Assembly: GCA_037179335.1 (NCBI GenBank)
Contig: JAKZHN010000028.1
Coordinates: 1-64,000 of the forward strand
Reading direction: 5' to 3'
Origin: Cyclaneusma minus
Lineage: Eukaryota > Ascomycota > Leotiomycetes > Marthamycetales > Marthamycetaceae
Length of the DNA: 64,000 bases
The translations under genes were made by a program, and so were the position numbers. Below are positions 1 through 14,600 of the stretch, piece by piece. The notes beneath the pieces were generated by a model, which was not told the origin of the DNA, searched no databases, and was given only the letters and a program-made list of their open reading frames with translations. Position 1 is the first letter of the stretch; each line of letters opens with the position of its first letter.

Positions 1-126
1 TATTTTATTTATTTTATTTATTTTATTTATTTTATTTATTTTATTTATTTTATTTATTTTATTTATTTTATTTATTTTATTTATTTTATTTATTTTATTT
101 ATTTTATTTATTTTATTTATTTTATT
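1..126. repeat. 9-bp minisatellite (TATTTTATT)14
   Basis: Fourteen perfect head-to-tail copies of TATTTTATT fill the start of the window and stop at the C at 128. The true left end lies outside the window. The copies are identical although the surrounding DNA is heavily mutated, so the array probably expanded after that decay, by slippage. No coding potential. Confidence 0.95.
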
Positions 127-1849
127 TCATATTTTATTTTAAAGGTTTAATCAATTTATTTTACTTATTCGCTTATAATGCAACTTAAAAATTATTTTTA
201 TTTTTATTTTTTATTATTACTAATAATTGCTAATTTACAATTTTTCTTAATAATAGAGAATTAATTAAAGTCCGTTTTGATAAATTAATATAAAATACAT
301 TATATATTTTATTAAATAAATTTAATTTATAATTATAAATACCTTTTATTTCAATTATTTTATATTTGGTGTATTTTTAATTTAAGGCTTTGCTAAAATG
401 GTTTATATAAAGATTTTTTAAACTTAATTATATTTTATTACCGGTTTTAAATTTATTAGCTTGCTTTTAATATTAATATTAATATTTATTTTTATTTTAA
501 ATATTAGCTATAATATATTTCTTTTATTCTTTTTAGCTTTTTTAGCTTGACAATTAAAGCAAATAAAAATAAATAAAATATTAAAAATAAATAGCTCTAT
601 ATTATATTTATATATTATAAGTAAATTATTATTTTTATTATATAAATATTAATTAATAACTAAACGTATAATAATAATTTGGCCTATTTTTGTTTTAATT
701 ATAATTTATAAAAACTTATAAAAAAAATTAATAATTGCATTTATTTATTTAATAACTCTATTTATTTTTAAATAAAAACTATAAATAGGATTTTTTTTAT
801 TTTTAGCAGCTTATAAAATATTTTTTAAACCAGGCTAATAAATCATCATTCTCAGCTGAAAATAATATATAAAAATAGGTTCTAATATAAATGATAAAAT
901 TTAATAAAAGATTTTGCTATTAATTTTGCTAGATTTTTTTTAAAAAAATTTAAATAATTGTTTTTTTGCTCAGGCAATTGGGTATTATAATAGTATTTAT
1001 ATAATTATTGCTTTTTCATAAATTTATCATAAAATCTATTAAAATTTGCAATTAAATTTAATCCGGAATTAACAAAAACTTTAAAAATCCGTATTTTCCA
1101 TTTTTTTAAGCCTTTATATATTAATATAAATTGCAATTTGCAATACAATTTTTTATATTTTGCTTTATTAAAGGCCAAAAAAACCGTTTAAAGAATATTA
1201 TATACATATATTTTATATTAGGATAATTTGCAATAATATTATTATATAATTTCTAAATAAATTCTATTTTTAAAAATTTATATTTTAGCATTTATAATTT
1301 TTGCGAATTTTTATATATTATTTAATTTTCCTTATTTGATCCGAAATCCGTAATTAATATAATTAGTTTTTATTTTAATAATAGCTATTTTATGTATTTG
1401 GTTTTTTTTAAAAAAAACCTTTCAATTTATATATATGGAAAATCCGAGTCCTTTTTTATTAATTTAAAAGCGTTTTTTTATATTTTAATTATATTGGTTA
1501 ATTTTAATAATTCATTTATTATCAGTATTAAAATAGCTATTTTATTTATAATTCTTAAAACAATTTTTTCCTTTTCCAATAAAATAACTATTTTATAAAT
1601 AAGTTTTTTATTTAATAAATTCGCAAGCATATTTTAATCCTATTTAAATAAAGCATTAATTATAGTATTTTATTTTCCTAATATATACGCAATTACAAAA
1701 TTATAATTTACTAATGAAAAGGCTTATTTTATTTGGAATTTAAATAATATATAAATAATTATAAAATATTTTAAATTTTTATAATCCATATATATTTAAA
1801 AGGGTCTTTATATTATTTTTAAATTAATTACAAATATTTTAAAATATTT

Positions 1850-2900
1850 AATAATTGCTAGCAATTTTTTATTATAAATTAAATAATCATATTTTGCAAA
1901 TTAATCTTTTTTGAAAGAAAAAAGCAATAGCTTATATTATTTCATTGTTTTTTATTTGAAATAGCACCCCGCCAATATTATAGCCTAAAGCATTAATTTT
2001 TATATATATTTTAAGCTTTGGATTAAATGCTGCTAAAATTAAAGCAAATATAATTGTTTTTTAAATTATGTAAATACTTTTTCGGCTTTTGCAATTTATT
2101 TAAAAAGCTATTTTTTTAAAATTAAACTTATAATAAATAAACAAAATTTAGAAAAATTATATAAAAATTTTCTATAAAAATTAGCAAATCCTAGAAATCC
2201 TTAAATATTTTTTAAATTAATAGAAAATAATTATTTAATAATAGCTTTAAGTTTTTTGAAATTTATAATTGTTCACTTTAAAATTACGTTTTTATAATTG
2301 GCTTTAATAATAAAGTATATACATTTAATAAATTTAAATTTAAATTTAAATTTATTAATATTTAATTATAATCCGGCTTCTTTTAATTGGTTTAAAACTT
2401 TATATATATATTTTCAATATAATTTCAAAACTCCATTCATATAAATTAATATATTATTTATATAAGCTAAGCAAAATAGATATTTAGCTAAATAATAATT
2501 AATATATCGCTAAAATAAATCGAAATATTTGCTAGCCCAAAAAAATTATTATTTATTTATATAATCCATATTAAATATAAAAAACCATAAGCTATTTATT
2601 ATTTTTAGCAATTCTAATTTTATAAAATGCAATAATTATATCCAATTTAATAAATTATTTAGCTTAGCCAATTATTTATAAAAATTTATAAATTAAAAGA
2701 AAATAGTGTTTTTTTTTAAATGTTTGATTTAAAACCCAATAATTTATATAAAAGCATAAGCCTTTTTTTAATTTTTCAATAAATAATATTAGGACTGCTA
2801 TTAGTAAATTATTTATTTATATAAATCCCTTTTCTAAATATTTTATAAAGGTTTTTCTTAATATTAAAATTCTTTTTAATTTATTCCATATATAGGTTTT
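1850..2900 (-). pseudogene. Ty3/gypsy retrotransposon Pol relic (RT-RNase H)
   Basis: Translating the minus strand gives, in the order expected for a gypsy Pol, AYINNIL (2445-2468), GFLGFANFYRKFL (about 2162-2200) and NALGYNIGGVLFQ (1956-1994). These match the reverse transcriptase catalytic box (normally Y-x-D-D-I-L), the thumb/connection motif (FLGFANFYRxFI) and the RNase H start (DASxYAxGGVLxQ). Frames are interrupted by stops and shifts. Both catalytic aspartates read as Asn, and the RNase H Asp also reads as Asn, as G-to-A changes would produce. An integrase would be expected towards position 1, where I found no clear motif. Boundaries are approximate; LTRs were not identified. Confidence 0.8.
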
Positions 2901-5602
2901 TAGAATACAATGGAATTCTTGCTATTTATTTTTTCTAATTTAATATAGTGGTTAATTTTTAGCTTTTTTTAAAAAAGGCAATTCATTTGCTTTTTTCCAA
3001 TTAAATTTACTTAATATATTTTGCTAATATTTTGGCAAAACTTTTTTCGGATTTATAAGTATTTTAATTTTTAAAGCCCTTTTTATATTAGCTACAAAAA
3101 AAAGCAATTTTTTTTAGCAAATCTAATAAAGGCTATTGCATTAATTTTTGTAATATTTATTTTCCGGTATAATTATTTATATTAATTATTAATCTTTTAA
3201 TTATTTTATATAAAGGTTTTTTTATAAACGTTAATTATTGCTTTTTTATATTTTAATTAGATTTATCTTAATATAGTATTATATATATAGCTGTTTTTTT
3301 ATAATATATTTTTATAATATTTAGTTAAAATTATATTATATAAATAATAATTTTATAATTTAAATTATTATTTGTATATAAGCTGATAAATTTCGGATTA
3401 TTAAAAAAATACGCTAAAACTGGCTTTTTTATATCAAAGCAAAATTAATTATTTTAAAAGGCAAATATTCATTATTAATTAAAATAATAATATAATTTAT
3501 TTAATTAATAAAAAAAACTATTAATATATTGTTTTCTTTTTGCCAAAAATCTAGTTTTAAAATACGCTTTAATTTGCATCTAAAAATTAAAGCAATTAGT
3601 TTTTCAAATCCTTTTTATTCAAATTAATTTTGGATATTATATTTTAAAATTTCAATTTTTTTTGATAATAAAGCAAAAAGCAATTTATATTTTCAAATAG
3701 TATATTTTTTACTTCTATACCAAAAGCATTATTTTGCAATTTTGCATATATTTAAAATATTTTTAATTATTTATATTATTTATATACCCAAAATTGCATT
3801 GATATTAATATTTATAGCATTTGGGGTTTTTTAATTTAGGAAATTCAATGTTATTTTAAGCCTTTAATTAGAGCCCCGAAATAATTATGCTTAATTTTTT
3901 CACTTGAGTTTTCCAAATTTATAATAATAAATTATAATTTATTAATATACAAAATATATATAAAACAATCCAATATTTTTAAAATAGCGATAGCAATAAC
4001 AAAATTAAAAGACAGCTTTTAGCAAAAATATTAAATATTAAGTTTTTCCGGCCAAATTAAATTTCTGGCTTATATTAAAAAATTATTATACCTAATAATA
4101 AAAACGCTATTTTTTTAATTTATTTTGGCTAATTTATTTATAATTTTTTTTGAAAGCTTAAAATTTATATATATTAAATTTAATTGCTTTTATAATGCAA
4201 TGAAAAAAGCGTTAATAAAAGTAAAATAATTTTTAATATAGATTTTAATTTAAAACTAAATTTATCTAAAGGCCATTTCTAATATTCGATTATAAATATA
4301 CCAAAATTTCCTATTGGCCGTTTTATTTGCTATATTTATTTGGATTTTAGCCTTTATTTAATTTTTTCAAACCGGGTATTTTGTTTTATCCAATTTGTTA
4401 AAAAGTTTTATTTTTAGCAGGGTATTATAATAAGCTATTAAAATATTTGCCTTAAAAAGATTAATTATAAAAATTGATATATATTATTAAATTTTATTAA
4501 TTCAATTACTTGCGCGCATTTCTTTTTAAAGTTGTAATTTAAATTAACATTGCTTAAATTTATTTATAAATATATGCGGTAGTTTTTTAATTTTTATTTA
4601 CGGATTTTTTATTAAACTTTATAAAAAGAGCGGAAAAAATAGGGGTTTTATTTAAAGGTTTTCCTTATGAGTATTAAATATCAATATTTTTAATATATTA
4701 AGTGCTTTAGGCCTTGGCTTAATATAGCTAAATAGCTATATATATACCGGCTTATTATTAAAAAATAAAATTTTGCATTTTTTAAGCGGAAAGATAATTT
4801 CTATTTGTATTTATTTTTGGCTTTTTTTTGCTGGATTTGAAAAAGCTTAAAATTATATTATAATCCAATGATTTATAATAAAATTAATTAAAATTTTTAG
4901 GATTTAATTTTAAATTAAAAGATTTAATTTTATAAAATAAAAACTGGTTATTTATATTTATTCTTCTTTTAATACTTTATATATATTTGGTAAATTATTT
5001 ATACGTATTATTGCGTTAATTTAATTATTAAAATATTAAGCTGGTTTAAAATTTTTAATTAACTATGGTAATACCGTTTATTACTTTAGCAATATTGCTA
5101 TTAACTATTATTATATATAAGCGGTTATAATACTTTTGTATATAATTTGCATATAAATATATATAATAATTTGCTAATTAAGCTTCAGTTTATTAATGCG
5201 AACGAGGCTTTAAATCATTATAAATAGCAATTAATAAAGGAATTTTAAAAGCTTTGGCTTATTTATAAATAAAGAAAGATCTTTTATAGCGGCTATTTTA
5301 TTAATTAACGATTTTATATTTTTGGCGTTTTTTATTATATTAAATATTAATAGTTTATTAATAAAAAATATTGTTTTTTGCGTATTTAAAATTATACAAA
5401 ATTATATTATTTTTGGAAAATAGTGTATATATAGAAAAATAAATAGGCTATTGAAATGTTTAGCTTTTTTAAAATTGTTATTAACGAAATAAATAAATAT
5501 TATTATTTTTGGTATTGCTATATTTAAAAAAGCTTTAAGATTTGGCTTTGAAATAAATCCTATTATTATATTTTTTAAAAGCAAATAAATTAGAAATTTA
5601 TT

Positions 5603-5745
5603 TATTAATTTATATTAATTTATATTAATTTATATTAATTTATATTAATTTATATTAATTTATATTAATTTATATTAATTTATATTAATTTATATTAATT
5701 TATATTAATTTATATTAATTTATATTAATTTATATTAATTTATTA
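5603..5745. repeat. 10-bp satellite (TATATTAATT)13
   Basis: Thirteen perfect tandem copies of TATATTAATT occupy 5611-5740, with partial units on either side. As with the array at position 1, the copies are uniform within otherwise degenerate DNA, which suggests recent slippage expansion. Nothing indicates a function. Confidence 0.95.
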
Positions 5746-8179
5746 ACGTTTTAACTCCGATTTTATAAATATATTATAAATGCATTTTAATAATTTAGAA
5801 TTTATTATATTTATTATATTAAAAATAAAATTTTATATATAACGCGAATATATTTTGCATTATATTTTTATAATATTTTATTTAATAAAAATATCTAATG
5901 ATTTTATTATTAATTGTTTCGGAGTTATAAATTATATAAAATCTTCCTAATTGTTTTTTAACAGAATTTTAATTTTAGCATTTTATAGCGATTTTATTTT
6001 TATAATTATTTCCACTTTTTTAAGCTTTATAAATAATATTTATTGTTTTTCTTTATTGGTATATAAAAGCAACAGTTATTTGGTGGATTTAGCCGCGGTT
6101 TATATTAATATATAATATTTTGCTAGATTAATAATAGGTATATTGGCTATATTATTATAAAATATATTGTTTTAAATATAAAGGAGTTTGTTTACTGCTA
6201 TTTTTTATTTAGGACTTTTGGCTATAATCCCAATTATATTTTAATATCGCCATTTGTTTTATTAGGCGTTAATTACATTTTTTTTATTTTGTTTATTTAC
6301 ATTTGCTGTCCGCTGGTTGTTTTATTATTGGAAATTTCCATTTTTTTATATTGAATGCCTTTTTGTTATTTAATATATTTTAAAGCGGTATATAGTTATT
6401 AAATGTCGTTTTTAAATAGGCGGCGCAAAATTCGATAATTTTAACTTCGTTGTATCCCTTTGCTATTTTATAAATAAAAAGATTAAAATTAAAGCTATTA
6501 TTATTTGGGGTTTTTTTTAATTGGGTGAATTTTTTAGGATTATTTTTTCCATATTTTTTGATTTTTGATTTTTAATTATTTTTGATTTATTGATTGTAAT
6601 TTTTATTAAGTATTTAAATTCTAGTTTCAAAAGCTATTGATTATTAAATATTAATAAAAAATTGCTTAATACTTTGTATTTAAATTGTATACTTTTGCTA
6701 AGATATATTTAAACGTAATTCTTTAGTTTTATTATTATTAATATCCTTTTTACAATTGGTTTGTTTTGCTTGTTTTTATTAGGAGGGTGTTTTGTTTTTA
6801 ATTTTTATTTTCAATATTAGAGAATTGGTTTTAAATTATAGGCAATGATTTTTTTTTTACAATTGCAATTTTTATTTACTTTTATGCATTTCTTTTGTTT
6901 TTGAATATAATTTTTAAATATATTTGCCGTAGCTGTTTTTGGGGTTTTTGGAGTTTTTTTTAGAATTTTAATAAAATTCAAATTTTTTATTTCTTTTATT
7001 GATTTTAATTATAATTTGCTTTGGAAAAGGTTTTTTTTAGCAATAGTATAATTAATCAAATTGTTTTTAATATAAGTTTTAATATTCATTAATGCTTTAT
7101 GAATAACATAATTTCTTTTTTTATATTTGGTTTTTCTTTGCAATTTATTTTGAATTTAAAAATAAAAAATGGTATATTATTTGCAGCGGGCTTAATAATA
7201 AGCAAATCCAATTTTTTATTTCTAATTATAAATAATTTATATAAATGGGTTTTAAAATAAAAATAAATAATTAGATTTTCATTGCTAAAGCTAGATAAAT
7301 AAAAACCTTTATGCTTTTTTTTTGCTGATATTATTAATAAAATGCGGATAATAATTCTACTTTTTATTGTTTTATTCAATTTGGATATTAATATTATTAG
7401 GTCTAGCTGTTTAGTTTTTTATTTTTTAATTATTATTTTTCGCCTATTTTAAAATTGCGTTTTGTTTTTGTAATTTTATTTGGTTTTTTAATTAAAAGGG
7501 CTATGCTTTAGAAATTTAGTTTTTTATTTTTTTATTTTTTTATTTTGGGCCTATAATTTGTTTTGGATTTTATTGCCAATTAATGCAGAATTCAATGCTA
7601 ATATTAAAATGGTTTTAAATGAAATATAATGCGAGAAATATTAAAGCTGATTTTTAAATTCGGATTTAAAAATCTTATTAATTTTTATTTTAAAATAGGA
7701 TATAATTTTAAATATATCGATTACAAAATTAAGTTTAAATGCATTGAATGCAAAATTGATAATAATATAATTTCGATTAAAAGGGATTTTAAAAATAAAT
7801 TATTTAAAAATTAATAATTGCTTGATTTAAAATAATAGAATTGCCGATATATATTAAAATAATATGCTTTTAAAAATGGATTTGAAAATGCTTTTGGGAT
7901 AAATGGCTTAAATATTATAAAAAGGCTGCATTTTTAATGCCCGTAGGCTTTTCCCAGGCTAGATTCTTTATTATTATTATTTTTTCTATTTGTTTTAATA
8001 TATATAAAAAAATTGTTTTCATTATTTTTATTTTTGTTTTTCAATAAATTCCCGTTTTTAATAATTAGTAATTTTGTTTTCGATTTTCTTTTTAGCTATT
8101 TTTGCTTGTTTTTGCAATTTTTGATTTTTCGATTTTTATTTTTATATTAGGTAAATTGGCTTTATTAATCTTTTTAATC

Positions 8180-10130
8180 CGGTAGATATTATAATGGTTA
8201 AAAATAAATTGGCAAATAGGGATGCATTATACGTATTCCTTAGCTATAAAAAATAACCGCTGCCCCTTTTAAATAAAAATGACAGCGCCTAAATATTATA
8301 TATTAAAAGCCTTGCTTAGTTTCTTTAATAAGCAATGCTTATTTTTTGTGCACCTTTAATCCATATATTTTATAAAATGCCCGCAAAGCGCCTTTTTTAA
8401 TTCCGTATAATAATTATTCCCTTTTTTATAATTTCAAGCCCCGAAGCTTTTAAATACAAATTTTCGCTTTTTGGTAATTTAACATTTGGCTTTGGTTATT
8501 AATTTCGGCCTTTTATTTTAACCATATAAATTGGTAGATTTCCATTAATTCGCTATTATTGATAATTATTATTAAATTTATTATTATTAAATTTTTAAAG
8601 CTTTAATTTTAATATATAGCTTATGTTATTTATTATTGGGTTAGTTTTAGGCTTTTATTTAACTATTTTTATTATTTTAATTTTAATTTTTTTATATTAA
8701 AATGTATTGGAAATTTATTATTTTTATTAGCTTATATATACCTTTCCCGCTTTTGCGCATGCCTTTTTTATAAATGCTAAAAATTTAATATAATGGCAGC
8801 TTATTTCGAGTAATTGGTTTTAAAGTTTTTTTAATTTTTTGCCCTTTTTTTACGCGTATTATACATTTTTTATAATAATAATATATTAATTTTTAATTGC
8901 ATTTTTAATTTTAATTCTTCTTTTAATTTCTTTGGCAAATCTTAAAAACAAAAAAAATCTAGCAATTGTATTAGGCTTTATTAAAGCTTTATTTATATAA
9001 AGCAGGCTTTCACATTTTTATTAGGCTTTTTTTTATTATCGCTTTTATACAGGCTTTTTAATATATATTATTTTAACGGAAATTAGGCCCCTTTTTTTTA
9101 AAAAAAGAATATTATAGCCTTTAATATTTTCAATTATAAAATGCAAAATTTTGGCCGCGGCTTATTTCAAATTTTGCATAATAAAAAATTTGCCTATAAT
9201 TATAATAATAATATTAAATTTGCAATTTTGCCGCAAAATTTAAATTGCAATTTTATTAAGCCCGCATTTATATTTTAAATCCGTATTTGCATTTGCTATA
9301 TATAAAGCTTTTATTTAAATCCCTTTTATAAAAATTTTAATATTTATGGCTAAGCTGCAAATAATTTTCAATATAATTATTATTGCAATAACTATAAATC
9401 TCTTTATTATATAATAAATTTATACCTTATTTTTTATTTTTATTTTTTACCAATTAAGTTTTTATTTTATAAATTCCCGCTATTTAAATTTCCTTATTCA
9501 ATATAATTTATAATGCCTTTATATTTTACCGCCATTGCTATATTAAAATTTAAGCGTTTTTTAAAAACCAATGCGCTAATTACAATAATAAATTAACCCA
9601 ATTAAAAAATAATATAAAGGCTGCCGAATTTTTTTTCCGCTTTAAAATTTATACTTTTTAAAGGTATAAAAATTAGAATGCATTTAAAAATATTATAATT
9701 ATAATGATAATTTTAATTAAAATTATTTTTGCAATTTATACCTTAATATATATAATGTTTAATATTTAATACTATTTAATAAATTTATTTTCTGTTTTTT
9801 TTGCGTATATTTAATTAGAATATATATAAATTATAATTATAATATTTTTAATATTTTTTATTTGATATAAAACACACCGGATTTTCAATAATATAATATC
9901 AAATATAAAAGCTATAAATTTAATATATATAAATTAGAATTTAAAAATCTTATAACTTTTTTTTGATTTTGCTAACCAAATTTATTTTATATAATATTTT
10001 TTTTAATTAAATTATTTAATATACGGAATTTTTAATCTTTAATTAAATTAAGCTTATTACTTAATTTCCAATTTTTTAATTCAAATTCTTATAAAATATA
10101 ATAATTTTAGATTTTTTTATAAAATAAATA
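8180..10130. repeat. Dispersed repeat, copy A (full-length, decayed)
   Basis: This stretch can be aligned by eye, colinearly and in the same orientation, with 61480-63200 (copy C). Its first about 220 bp also align with 14385-14600 (copy B). Anchors include 'tagctataaaaaata' (8241 and 61529 areas), 'aaaagccttgcttag' (8308 and 61592 areas) and 'atataatttataatgcctt' (9500 and 62810 areas). Differences are overwhelmingly C/T and G/A. The left end near 8196 starts at 'taatggttaaaaata'. The family is not identified: a DNA transposon is possible, but I found neither a reliable transposase motif nor a matching inverted end. Confidence 0.8.
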
Positions 10131-13058
10131 ATTTTATTAAAAATTATATATTAATATTTTTAATTATATATATAAATTATATAGCTTTAATATAATAATT
10201 TATTATTATTAAAATAATATTATATATTTTATTTATATATTATAATTTTAGCAAATTTATAATAAAAATTTATAATAAATATATTTATAGCTTATTAATT
10301 AAAAGTAAAAACTAGAATTAATTATAAGATATATATTGGAAAATTTTATTTTCTTAATAAATATAATAAATATATATATAATTCTATAATTTTAGTTTTA
10401 TATTTAATTAATCATATTTATAATATATTAAAATTTTATTTTATTTTATTTTAAAATAGCTTATTAATTTGCTATTATAATAAATATAAAAAAAATATTA
10501 TATAATATATTTGCTGCAGAAATATATAAATTGCTTTTTTTATATAATATATTATTTTTAAATTGCTGTTATTTATTTTTGCGCAATATAAATTAGCTTT
10601 ATATTTCCGCTATATATTTATTATTCTTTTAAGCCTTAAAAATCATTATAAAGCTTGCTTTAATTATTCCCATTTTTAAATTTTTATAGCTTAAATAAAT
10701 ATAGCTTTTCATTTAAAAAATTATATTTATAATATATAAATAAATTATATAATTTTGATTTCCCGGCTTAATAGTTTTAATTAAAATATAATTATTATAT
10801 TTGCAAAAGCAGCTATATTTTTTAAAAATATATATTTAATATATAATTAAATAAATAGCAAAGCTTTTATTGCAATATAAATAAATAAAAAAGAATTGCT
10901 TAAATACTTTTTGCTATTCTTTTATAATTTGGCTTATAAAATAAAAAATTAGCGGGAGTTTTAATTTTCATAATACATTTAATATTAAAATTCTAAAATT
11001 CTAATTTTATAGCCTATTTTGCTTAATATTTATTAAATTCGTTTATATTTATAAAATATAATAATTTATTATTATTTAAAAGCATTTAAATTTTACAATA
11101 TATGCTTTTAATATATTATTTTTAATATTAAAAAGAATTTATAATTCCAAGCAATTTAATATTATATATTTCATATATTAATTTTACACTAATTGGGTTG
11201 TAAAATTAAAAAGCTATTAAATGCCAATAATATTGTATTTAATTATTTAAATTTTTAAATTATTTTTAAATTTTTAATATTGCAAATTTAAAAGCACTAT
11301 ATATAATTTGCAAATATTTTATAAAATTAAAATATTGCAATATTAGCTTATTTATAAATATATTTCAATGCGCTAAAAGGCTTTTTACGCTTTTAAAAGC
11401 TACTTAAATAGGCTTTTTTTAATATATTATTAATTAATAAATTAATTATAAGCAATATAATGTTATTATATTTTAAAATAAATTACTTATAAAAATTAGC
11501 TTATTTTAATATATATATATATAATTAATATAGGTTATTTTTGAATAATATATATTTTCCCCGGATTTATATATGTATTATTATTATTTATTAAAAAGCT
11601 TAAAAATAAAATTTTATTTATTTCGAATTTGCATTTGCTTTTTGTTATAAAAAAAATTAAATACGGCTTTTATATGCTTATTATATTTGCCAAGGTTTGT
11701 TTTTTTTTTAAAAAAAATTAAAATATAATTAGCGCATTTACCAATTTAAAAAATATTATTAAATATTTAAAATAGCTATATTTTATATAAAACGATATTA
11801 TTTATTTATTTTTCTTTTATATACAAATTTTATAATATGCATTTTTAAAATTTAGCATAATAAAAAAATTGGTTTTTTTTAATTTAGCCAAAGATTTATT
11901 AATTAAAAAAAAATAGGCAATGATTTTTAATAATAATATTATTTAATTTTTTATAATTAATATAAAAGCTTTTATTAGGCTTTTTAATTTGCAAATTTAG
12001 CTTTTTATTAATATATTATTAAAATATTTTTTTAATATAATTACCTGCTTTTTAAATAGCTTATAAATAACTTGATAAAATAAATTTGCCTTAGTTTTTA
12101 TAATATAATTTTAATTAAAATATATAAATAATATACCGAGTTTTATTATATTAAAAATATTATTAAAATAGCTTAATCTTTTAAAATTTTAAGTTTTAAA
12201 ATTTTTATTTTAACTTTAATCTTGGTTTTATTATATATTTTTTGCAAGTATTTTTAATATTTAATAATTTACGGCCTTGGAAATATATTAAAATCCAATT
12301 TTGTTTTACCAAAATTTTAATATTTTGCCCAATACATATATAATAAATTTTTTATTTAAATTCATAATATTTTTTATAAAAAATAATTTCCTATTTATTT
12401 TGCTAAATATTATTTCATATAATTTAATATTATATTTTTAGCTTTTATATATAAAATATAAAATATATAATAATTTCTTATTTATTATATTTAAGATGTA
12501 AAATATTATGCCTAGCTTTTGTAATTTATTTAATTTATTTTAAGCGATAATTTGATATTTAATTTAATATTTATAAATAAAATTGGCATTAGCCCAATTA
12601 TAATATTTATTATTTATTTATTTAAACCAAAGCATATTTAAAAGCAAATTATATAAATACGCAAATATTTTATATATCTTAATAGTTTGGTTTTTTATAT
12701 TATTTTTATTATTAAGAATTTTAATAAGAATTTTATAGGATTATTTAATTTTAATTTTATTTTTATTAAAAAAGCAAATTTATAAATATTATATATATAT
12801 ATATATTAATTTGTTTTTAAGTTTTTATAAATATTAATAATATAATTTTTTTATTTAATTTATTATTAATAAAGGCAAAAACGGTAATTGTATTTTAAAT
12901 ATTAATTGCAATTAAGCAATTAATTATTATACGCTTTTATTTTATATAAAAAAAATTATTGGCAATTCTTCTTTTTCCTAATTATTATATTTATATTTAT
13001 AATTTATAAAATTAAAAATATTATTCACGGCTTTTATAAAAAACATTAATTATATTTA

Positions 13059-13110
13059 TTTTAATTATAATTATTTTAATTATAATTATTTTAATTATAA
13101 TTATTTTAAT
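13059..13110. repeat. 15-bp tandem repeat, about 3.5 copies
   Basis: The unit TTTTAATTATAATTA repeats three full times (13059-13073, 13074-13088, 13089-13103) followed by a partial unit. A small simple-sequence expansion inside the AT-rich block. Confidence 0.9.
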
Positions 13111-14384
13111 TTTAGCTATAATTAAAGCCATTTTTATATAATTAGCTTTTTTTTATAGCCGCTAAAGCCATTATTATTGAAAATATATATTTTATTACCG
13201 GGCTATTTATATTTATAAGCTTTATATTTTTATTTTATTCTATTTTTTATTTTCCTATAAATGCAATTAAATAAGCTATAATTATTAAAATTATAATTAA
13301 GGTATAAAAAAAGCCGATATAAATTTTAATTGCATTATTAGCCTTTATTTTAATAATAGCCTTTTTTTGGCTTTTATAATTAGGCTAATATTAAATTGCT
13401 ATATTATTTTTTAAAATATTATACAAATCTTATAATTTATTATAAGTACTATAATATTTTTTAAATTATTTATATTAAATATTCTTCTGGCTTTAAATTA
13501 AAAATTAGGCCTATTTTTATATTCAATATTTTTAGCTGTATTAAATATATATTATATATTAATTTATAATTAATTATTTTCTTAAAAAAAATCTATTTAA
13601 TATTATCATAAAGTTTAAAAATAATTTAATTATTAAAAAATATAAAAACTAATTTTTTTATACAAAAAAGCATGTTTTTTATATAAAAAAGCAAAATTTT
13701 CATTTTGCAAGTTTTTAAATATGTAAAACCTTTTGGTAATTAATTGCTTATTATTGAAATTTAAGCTAAATAAATTGCGTTTGCAAATAAAAATCGCGAT
13801 TTCGGCTTATAATTCTATAATTCTTTTTTTAATTTTTAATTTTTAAATAATCTATTAAACAATTGCAAAATTATTAAAATTAAAATTTGCTTAATTTTAA
13901 ATTAAATTAAAAGCAAAAGCAAAAGCTTAATTAATTTCTTCTTTATATAATATATCCGTATTTCCGGCTAAGGCGCCTTAATTTTAAGCTTGCCTAGGCT
14001 AATTTGCATTAATAAATTGGCTATTTAATTAAAAAAAACTATTAAATAATTTCTAATTTAAAGCAAAAGGGCTTTTAGACTATTTTTAATTATTAAAATT
14101 TGCAGCGTTTTTATTAATATTATTAATAAATATATTATTGCCTTTATTAAATGCAATTTTAAATCTAGCGTATAAATTTCGCCGGTATTATTATTAATAT
14201 TAAGCTTTTTTGAAATTAAATAAAATTAATTTTTAAGGCTTTTAATAGGATTTTGGCAAATAAAATTATTGCCGGATTTGCGGCTAATAAATTAGGTAAT
14301 TTCTATTTTGCTAAATTATTGTTTTTTAAAATAAAAGCAATTATTGTATTATAATAATTAATAAATAAATTAATAAATAAAGAT

Positions 14385-14600
14385 ATTATATATATATATT
14401 TTTAGCTATAAAAAATAGCCGTTATTTTTTTAAAATAAAAATGGCAGCGCCTAAATATTATACATTAAAAGCCTTGCTTAGCTTTTTTAATAAATAACGC
14501 TTATTTTTTGCGCACTTTTAGCGCACGTGCCTCGTGGGGTGCCCGCAGGGCGCCCTTCTCGGCCCCGTGTAATAGTAGAATTTATTATTTAATTCGCGAA
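14385..14600. repeat. Dispersed repeat, copy B (partial, GC core preserved)
   Basis: This matches the first about 220 bp of copies A and C, then diverges after about 14575. Its segment at about 14520-14575 has kept a GC-rich sequence where copies A and C read AT-rich, and nearly every difference is a transition. It is therefore closest to the pre-mutation sequence of the family. Truncation may have protected it from the decay seen in the longer copies. Confidence 0.75.

Noticed and set aside
7089..7814. 96- and 61-codon frames (minus and plus) in the left AT-rich block
   Set aside because: Lys/Ile/Asn/Phe-driven composition is expected by chance in such AT-rich DNA; no motif is seen.
8180..9600. 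Pogo/Tc1 transposase in the dispersed repeat
   Set aside because: Short stretches looked suggestive, but the order of pieces on either strand did not match a transposase, so the family is left unnamed.
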